This document shows positions 17,350-21,793 of a stretch of 21,793 nucleotides of DNA, in pieces (positions within the stretch are counted from its first letter, which is position 1; every line of letters starts with the position of its first letter). Source of the stretch: Acetobacteraceae bacterium (GTDB taxonomy: Bacteria > Pseudomonadota > Alphaproteobacteria > Acetobacterales > Acetobacteraceae); the NCBI GenBank assembly GCA_947478535.1, contig CANJXD010000026.1, positions 1-21,793 on the forward strand. The letters run 5' to 3'. Under the pieces are notes generated by a model, which had not been told where the DNA came from, did not search any database, and saw only the letters and a program-made list of their open reading frames with translations. The position numbers and the translations under genes were made by a program.

Positions 17350-18507
17350 TCACACCCGGGGCGTGGCACCCCATGCCGCGCTCCAGGCCGGCAGGGCCGG
17401 CGGGGGTAGGGGGCGGCCGACACCGAAGCCCTGGGCGATATCGCAGCCCGCGGCGGCGGCGGCACGCCAGGTCAGCGTATCCGCCACTCCTTCCGCGATC
17501 ACCACCATGTTGCGCCGCCGGGCGAGCGCGACGATGCGTTCCACCTCGCCGCGCGCCCGGCGCTGATAAGGCATGGCGAGCACGAGCTTGCGGTCCAGCT
17601 TCACCCCCGCGAAGGGCAGGCGCAGCAGGTCCCGACGTTCGTCATCCAGGCCGAGATCGTCCAGCAGCACGCCGAAGCCCGCGCGGCCCAGGCGATGCAG
17701 GGCGCGGCGCAGCAGCGCGGTATCCCGCACCTCGGTCGTCTCGGTCAGCTCGACCAGAAGCTGGTTCGTCGTCAGCCCCGCTGCCGCGACTTCAAGGCCG
17801 AGCCAATTGGCCAGCCCCGGTTCCAGCAGCACCGCGAGCGGAACGTTGAAGGACATCCGCAGCCGCCGCTTCGGGGCCAGCGCCGCCATCTCCTGCAGCG
17901 CGCGCCGGGCGACGGCGCGGGTAAGCTGGGTGGCGAGGCCGGCGCGTTCAGCCATCGGGATGAAGTCATCGGCCCGGAGTGCCGCACTCGGCCGTTCCCA
18001 GCGGGCCAGCGCCTCCACCAGCACGGGTTGGCGGTCCGCGAGTCGCACCATCGGCTGGAAGCGCACCGTGATCTCCCCGCGCCCGAGCCCGGCGCTGAGG
18101 GCGGCGACATCGCTGGCCGGCAATTTCCCCGGTGCATCCCCCCCCACCAGTGCTGCGGCCACGCTGGCGCCTTCGGCGGCCACGGCGGGCAGGCCGAGCG
18201 CATGGGCGGCGAATTGACCGGTGCTGTTGACGATGACGACGCCGGTGCCGCTGAAGGGGTCCCGCACCGCGCTCATCAGCGCAGCACTCGGCGAGGTTTC
18301 CGCCCCGCCTTCCAGCACGAGGTGCCGCGGCGCTACGCCGGGGCCGACGAGGTGCGAGAGCGCTTCCGCATCGGTCGCCACCAGCACCTGCGGCGGGCAG
18401 GCCATGCGGCGAGCAGCATCGCGGGTCGCCGCGATCACCAGCGGATCGCTGGCGACAAGCAGGACGGTCCCGGCCTCCGTCGTGGCGCGTCGCGGGCGCC
18501 TCAGCAT
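17350..18507 (-). CDS. EAL-domain protein with degenerate receiver-like N-terminus (putative c-di-GMP phosphodiesterase)
   Basis: The 385-residue protein has two parts. Residues 14-125 look like a response-regulator receiver (TVLLVASDPLVIAATRDAA), but the expected phospho-acceptor Asp is replaced by Glu66 in RHLVLEGG and the conserved Lys is not obvious. Residues 140-370 are an EAL domain. Its metal- and substrate-binding set is intact: Glu165 in VEALARW, Asn221, Glu253 and Glu256 in ELTE, Asp283-Asp284, Lys303, Glu339 in AEGV and Gln359 in AQGF. The loop after Asp-Asp, normally DDFGTGYSS, reads DDLGLDDER, so activity may be altered. ATG 18507 follows GGGAGAG on the minus strand with nine bases of spacing. 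It would act in the cytoplasm on cyclic di-GMP; there is no membrane segment. No GGDEF domain is fused to it. Confidence 0.88.
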   Translation of the reverse strand: MLRRPRRATTEAGTVLLVASDPLVIAATRDAARRMACPPQVLVATDAEALSHLVGPGVAPRHLVLEGGAETSPSAALMSAVRDPFSGTGVVIVNSTGQFAAHALGLPAVAAEGASVAAALVGGDAPGKLPASDVAALSAGLGRGEITVRFQPMVRLADRQPVLVEALARWERPSAALRADDFIPMAERAGLATQLTRAVARRALQEMAALAPKRRLRMSFNVPLAVLLEPGLANWLGLEVAAAGLTTNQLLVELTETTEVRDTALLRRALHRLGRAGFGVLLDDLGLDDERRDLLRLPFAGVKLDRKLVLAMPYQRRARGEVERIVALARRRNMVVIAEGVADTLTWRAAAAAGCDIAQGFGVGRPLPPPALPAWSAAWGATPRV

Positions 18508-18760
18508 GGTGTCTCGCTCTCCCGCGCCATGGTCGTGGCACCAACGCCACGTGAGCCAGGCTTGCCGTCCGAGACGCGCGTTACGCCTCTGAACGTGCAG
18601 TTATGCTACATCGGTTGCCCATGCGGCGCGAGGACAGTCTCAATTTAATTTACGAAAACATCTTTCTTGTCGGATTGGTGCTGCGAGAAGGCCGCCTTGG
18701 GGTTGTGGCATCCCTGCCAGGGAATCCGCCAGGGTTGTGTTGCGGCCTGCTGTTCCTGCT
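18508..18760. other. Intergenic region upstream of the EAL gene
   Basis: This is the longest gene-free stretch. It holds the presumed promoter region of the EAL gene (minus strand) and the 3' flank of the Bug-type receptor gene. An AT-rich island at about 18641-18672 stands out in the GC-rich surroundings, but I could not find a -35/-10 pair with good spacing. TCCCTGCCAGGGA at 18711-18723 is a small palindrome without a T-run, so it is not a convincing terminator for the secDF-receptor operon. Confidence 0.4.
18534..18551. promoter_or_regulatory. 6-bp stem-loop or operator-like inverted repeat upstream of the EAL gene
   Basis: CGTGGC (18534-18539) and GCCACG (18546-18551) are perfect reverse complements around the six-base ACCAAC. 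The repeat lies 27-44 bp upstream of the EAL ATG on the minus strand, where a leader hairpin or an operator would be placed. It could be chance in DNA of this composition. Confidence 0.3.
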
Positions 18761-19714
18761 TCAGGCGCGACGGGGCAGCCAGGGCTCCTCCGCCCAGCGG
18801 CGGCGCAACTCTCCATCGGCGCGGGCGAGCAACCTTCCCCAGGGTTCCGGTCCCTGGAAGCGCGCGCCCTGGCCAAGCCCTTCGGCGCGGGCGATGAAAT
18901 CGGCATCGGCGGACATCGCCTCCAGCGCCCGCAGCATCGCCGCCTGGAAGGGCTCGGGCGCGCCCGGGGTCAGCGCGAAGCCGCGCTGGGCGGAGGCGAC
19001 GAGATCGAGTCCCTGTTCGCGGAGCGTCGGCAGTTCGGGCAGCAGGGGGCTGCGCCGCGCCGAGGCGATCCCGAGGCCCACCAGCTTGCCTTCCCTGAGC
19101 GCGGTGATGGCATCGGGCAGCGCCAGCATCGCGGCGGCAACGTGCCCAGCGGCCGCGGCCTGGCGCGCCGCGGCGGCGGAGGGAAAGGCGAGGCGCGCGA
19201 GTTCGACCCGGTCATCCAGGCGGAGCGAGGCGAAATGGGCGGCGCTGCCGGGCGGCGGCGTGCCCAGCGTGCCGCGTTCCCCCAGCGCCCGCAGGCCTTG
19301 CAGATCCGCCGGCCCGGCGGGCGCGCCGACCAGCAGCATGCCTTCCTCGATCACCGAGGCGAGCGGCGTCACGCGCTCGGCCGGTGAAACCTCCCCGGCC
19401 TCGACGGCGCGGGCGAGGAGGAGCGGCGTGGTGACGATGCCGACCAGCCGCGCCTCCGGGTCCGCCGAGGCGAGCAGCGAGATGGCTTCGAGCCCGGCGC
19501 GGCCTGGCTGGTTGCGCACGGCGAAGCTGCTGCGCGGCCAGGCGCGTTCCAGGAAGGGGGCGATGCCGCGCGCCCAGAGATCGACGGCGGAACCGGGTGG
19601 CGCGCCGACGATCAGTTCCACCACATTGCTGCGCCGCGCCAGCGCCGGGACCGGGAGGAACATCCCGGAGGCGAGGACGAGCGCCGCGCGGCGGCTGATC
19701 GGAGGCAAGGTCAC
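18761..19714 (-). CDS. Bug/TctC-family tripartite tricarboxylate transporter receptor-like protein
   Basis: The 317-residue product has a twin-arginine-like or Sec signal (PPISRRAALVLASGMFLPVPALA) followed by the Bug-family first strand and loop, VELIVGAPPGSAVDLWARGIAPFLE, and RNQPGRAGLEA, matching the family's 'NRPGAGG' region. LGTPPPGSAAHFASLRL, LPELPTLREQGLDLVASAQRGF and GAPEPFQAAM are further family landmarks. Such periplasmic receptors bind small carboxylates or amides and serve TctAB membrane proteins, none of which lie in the window; orphan Bug receptors are very numerous in Acetobacteraceae and Burkholderiales. It starts with GTG 19714, overlapping the secF stop by four bases (GTGA), so its translation is probably coupled to the Sec operon. 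That placement is unusual. The last third contains long Ala/Arg-rich helices. Confidence 0.85.
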   Translation of the reverse strand: MTLPPISRRAALVLASGMFLPVPALARRSNVVELIVGAPPGSAVDLWARGIAPFLERAWPRSSFAVRNQPGRAGLEAISLLASADPEARLVGIVTTPLLLARAVEAGEVSPAERVTPLASVIEEGMLLVGAPAGPADLQGLRALGERGTLGTPPPGSAAHFASLRLDDRVELARLAFPSAAAARQAAAAGHVAAAMLALPDAITALREGKLVGLGIASARRSPLLPELPTLREQGLDLVASAQRGFALTPGAPEPFQAAMLRALEAMSADADFIARAEGLGQGARFQGPEPWGRLLARADGELRRRWAEEPWLPRRA

Positions 19715-20661
19715 GACGTGGCCTGCACCGCCGCGGCTTCGCGCCGAAGCGATTTCGCGCCCGTGAACAGCACGATCGGCGCCGCGATGAAGACCGAGGA
19801 CGACGCGCTGATGAAGATGCCGAACAGCATCGTCCAGGCGAAGCCGCCCAGCGCATCGCCGCCGAACAGCGCCAGCGGCACGGCCGAGAGGAACAGCGTC
19901 ATGGAGGTGCCGAGGGAGCGGTTCAGCGTCTCGTTGATGCTGAGATCGACCAACTCCCTGAGCGGCATCTGCTTGTATTTGCGCAGGTTTTCTCGCATCC
20001 GGTCGAACACCACGACCTTGTCATTGGCGGAGAAGCCGATGATGGTCAGGATCGCGGCCACGGTCTGCAGGTTGAACTCGATCTGCGTCAGCGCCAGGAA
20101 GCCCACGGTCTTCGTCGCGTCGAGGATCAGCGTCACGATGGCGGCGATGCCGAACTGCCATTCGAAGCGGAACCAGATGTACAGCAGCATCGCCACCAGG
20201 CTGATGCCGAGCGCGATCATGCCGCCCTGGAACAGCTCCGCCGAGACGCGATTGCCGACCGCTTCCACCCGCAGAACCCGGGTGCCGGGGGTGGTCGCCT
20301 CCAGCGCCGCGCGCACGGCGTTCACGGCGCGCTGGGTGCCGGCCTCATCGCCCTGCACGGGCAGGCGGATCAGCAACTGTTCGGCGCTGCCGAATTCCTG
20401 CACGCCGACATCGCCGAGGGCGAGGGCGGAGACGGCGCCGCGCACACGGCCGAGATCGGCTGCCTGCGGGGTGCGGACCTCCATCACGATGCCGCCCTTG
20501 AAGTCGATCCCCTTCTCCAGCCCCGGATAGAAGGCGAGGATGACAGAAGCGGTGGACAGGATGGCGGAGACAATGAGCCCCATCACCGCGCCCCGCATGA
20601 AGGGGATGCGGGTATTGTCGGGCACGAGCCGGAACAGGGGCCGGGCGAGGATGCTGAACAT
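19711..20661 (-). CDS. secF: Protein translocase subunit SecF
   Basis: The 316-residue inner-membrane protein is SecF, which with SecD uses the proton-motive force to help the SecYEG channel release exported proteins. Recognised features are the first membrane segment (about 24-45), the GIDFKGGIVMEV motif opening the periplasmic domain, GFSANDKVVVFDRMREN in the membrane core, and INETLNRSLGTSMT near the C-terminus. Length is normal for a stand-alone SecF. ATG 20661 lies 12 bp after the secD stop; an AAGGGG ribosome site overlaps the end of secD. The stop overlaps the GTG of the downstream receptor gene. Confidence 0.97.
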   Translation of the reverse strand: MFSILARPLFRLVPDNTRIPFMRGAVMGLIVSAILSTASVILAFYPGLEKGIDFKGGIVMEVRTPQAADLGRVRGAVSALALGDVGVQEFGSAEQLLIRLPVQGDEAGTQRAVNAVRAALEATTPGTRVLRVEAVGNRVSAELFQGGMIALGISLVAMLLYIWFRFEWQFGIAAIVTLILDATKTVGFLALTQIEFNLQTVAAILTIIGFSANDKVVVFDRMRENLRKYKQMPLRELVDLSINETLNRSLGTSMTLFLSAVPLALFGGDALGGFAWTMLFGIFISASSSVFIAAPIVLFTGAKSLRREAAAVQATS

Positions 20662-20673
20662 GGACCGCGCCCC

Positions 20674-21793
20674 TTAAGTCGGCAGGACCTGGGGCCGGCG
20701 GCGCCGGTACCAGATGGAGACCATCAGCCGCACGACGACGGTGGCCGTGTACATCTGCACGACCGTGCCGACGGCGACCGTGACGGCGAAGCCCTTCACC
20801 GGGCCGGAGCCGAAGGCATAGAGGCAGCCCATCGCGATCAGGTTGGTCAGGTTGCTGTCCATGATCGTGCCGGAGGCCTTGCTGAACCCTGCCTCCAGCG
20901 CGTTGATCGGCGTTCGCCCGAGCTTCGTCTCCTCGCGGATCCGTTCGTTGATCAGCACGTTGGCGTCGAGCGCGGTGCCGAGTGTCAGCACGATGCCGGC
21001 GATGCCGGGCAGGGTCAGCGTCGCGCCCAGCACTGTCAGGATGCCGACCATGATGATGACGTTGGCGACGAGCGCGATATTGGCGAGCCAACCGAAGAAG
21101 CCGTAGGCGAGGCCCATATAGAGGAAGACGAAGACCGTCCCCGCGGCGAGCGAGAGCAGGCCGGCGCGGATCGCATCCGCGCCCAGCTCCGGCCCGACCG
21201 TGCGTTCCTCCACCACCGTCAGCGGTGCCGGCAAGGCGCCGGCGCGCAGCAGGACGGAAAGATCATTGGCGCCGCGCACATCGAAGCTGCCGCTGATCTG
21301 GCCGCGCCCACCGGTGATGGCCTCCCGGATCACCGGGGCGGTGATCACCTTTTCATCCAGCACGATGGCGAAGGGGCGGCCGACATTCTGGCGCGTCACG
21401 TCCGCGAAGCGGCGGGTGCCGATGCTATCGAAGGTGAAGTTCACCACCCATTCGCCGTTGCGGCTATCCTGCCCCGCGCGGGCGTCGGAGAGGTTGGCGC
21501 CATCCACCTCGACCCGGCGACGCACGGCATAGCGTTCCTGCCCCCCGCCACCCACCCGGTCGCCGGGCAGGAACATCGTCCCAGGCGGCGGCGTCGGCGC
21601 CTGGAGGTTCGCGGTTTCATCCAACAAATGAAAAGTCATCCGCGCGGTGCGGCCGAGCAGGTCCTTGATCCGGGCGGGGTCTTCGACACCCGGCAACTGC
21701 ACCAGGATGCGGTTGGCGCCCTGGCGCGCGATCAGCGCTTCCGCCACGCCCGTCTCGTCGATGCGGCGGCGGACGATTTCCAGCGACTGTTCC
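20674..21793 (-). CDS. secD: Protein translocase subunit SecD (N-terminus outside window)
   Basis: The frame is open from the window edge; the first visible residues read EQSLEIVRRRIDETGVAEAL, followed by RQGANRILVQLPGVEDPARI, a classical part of the SecD periplasmic P1 domain. About 372 residues are present. Further landmarks are GRGQISGSFDVRGANDLSVLLRAG, GALPAPL leading to the first visible membrane segment, ALDANVLINERIREE (conserved membrane-core Asp), and SGPVKGFAVTVAVGTVVQMYTA. Five membrane segments are seen. The stop is TAA at 20674-20676, 12 bp before secF. The remaining N-terminal portion, with its signal-anchor segment, and probably yajC, lie beyond base 21793. Confidence 0.97.
   Translation of the reverse strand, partial: EQSLEIVRRRIDETGVAEALIARQGANRILVQLPGVEDPARIKDLLGRTARMTFHLLDETANLQAPTPPPGTMFLPGDRVGGGGQERYAVRRRVEVDGANLSDARAGQDSRNGEWVVNFTFDSIGTRRFADVTRQNVGRPFAIVLDEKVITAPVIREAITGGRGQISGSFDVRGANDLSVLLRAGALPAPLTVVEERTVGPELGADAIRAGLLSLAAGTVFVFLYMGLAYGFFGWLANIALVANVIIMVGILTVLGATLTLPGIAGIVLTLGTALDANVLINERIREETKLGRTPINALEAGFSKASGTIMDSNLTNLIAMGCLYAFGSGPVKGFAVTVAVGTVVQMYTATVVVRLMVSIWYRRRRPQVLPT

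Noticed and set aside
18711..18723. TCCCTGCCAGGGA palindrome as terminator of the secDF-receptor operon
   Set aside because: The stem would be only five base pairs with a three-base loop, and no T-run follows on the minus strand.

Overview
The window is GC-rich (roughly two thirds G+C by eye), tightly packed with genes, and has overlapping stop/start codons, many ABC-importer genes and a Bug-type receptor. This suggests an alphaproteobacterium, most likely an Acetobacteraceae of the Roseomonas kind. That assignment is inferred from gene style; there is no rRNA or marker tree in the window. I see no tRNA, rRNA, CRISPR array, IS element or phage gene. The largest stretch without a gene is about 250 bp (18508-18760).

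Region 1 (1-6163, + strand) is one operon. It holds the C-terminal part of a PotD-like periplasmic binding protein, a D-2-hydroxyacid dehydrogenase, a class II aldolase/adducin-type protein, a PotA-like ATPase, PotB- and PotC-like permeases, and an enzyme of the arginine deiminase/dimethylargininase fold with its catalytic residues in place. A polyamine/opine-type importer paired with a guanidine-hydrolysing fold suggests uptake and breakdown of a guanidino or amidino compound; this is inference. A perfect 10-bp hairpin of a REP-like type closes the operon.

Region 2 (6244-16924) is a dipeptide/oligopeptide-type (Dpp/Opp) import locus. One family-5 binding protein lies on the minus strand, divergent from a + strand operon of YtcJ-like amidohydrolase, permease B, permease C, a second family-5 binding protein, an SsnA/AtzA-like amidohydrolase, a small secreted protein with a duplicated cysteine motif, and ATPases D and F. 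Most junctions are 1-4 nt overlaps. One importer with two candidate receptors and two metal hydrolases points to import and hydrolysis of an amide- or ring-containing nitrogen compound. The small secreted protein is the least expected member and the most interesting object in the window.

Region 3 (16910-18507, minus strand) has a SnoaL/NTF2-like protein downstream of an EAL-domain protein with a degenerate receiver-like N-terminus.

Region 4 (18761-21793, minus strand) has secD (cut by the window edge), secF, and an orphan Bug/TctC-type receptor whose GTG start overlaps the secF stop.
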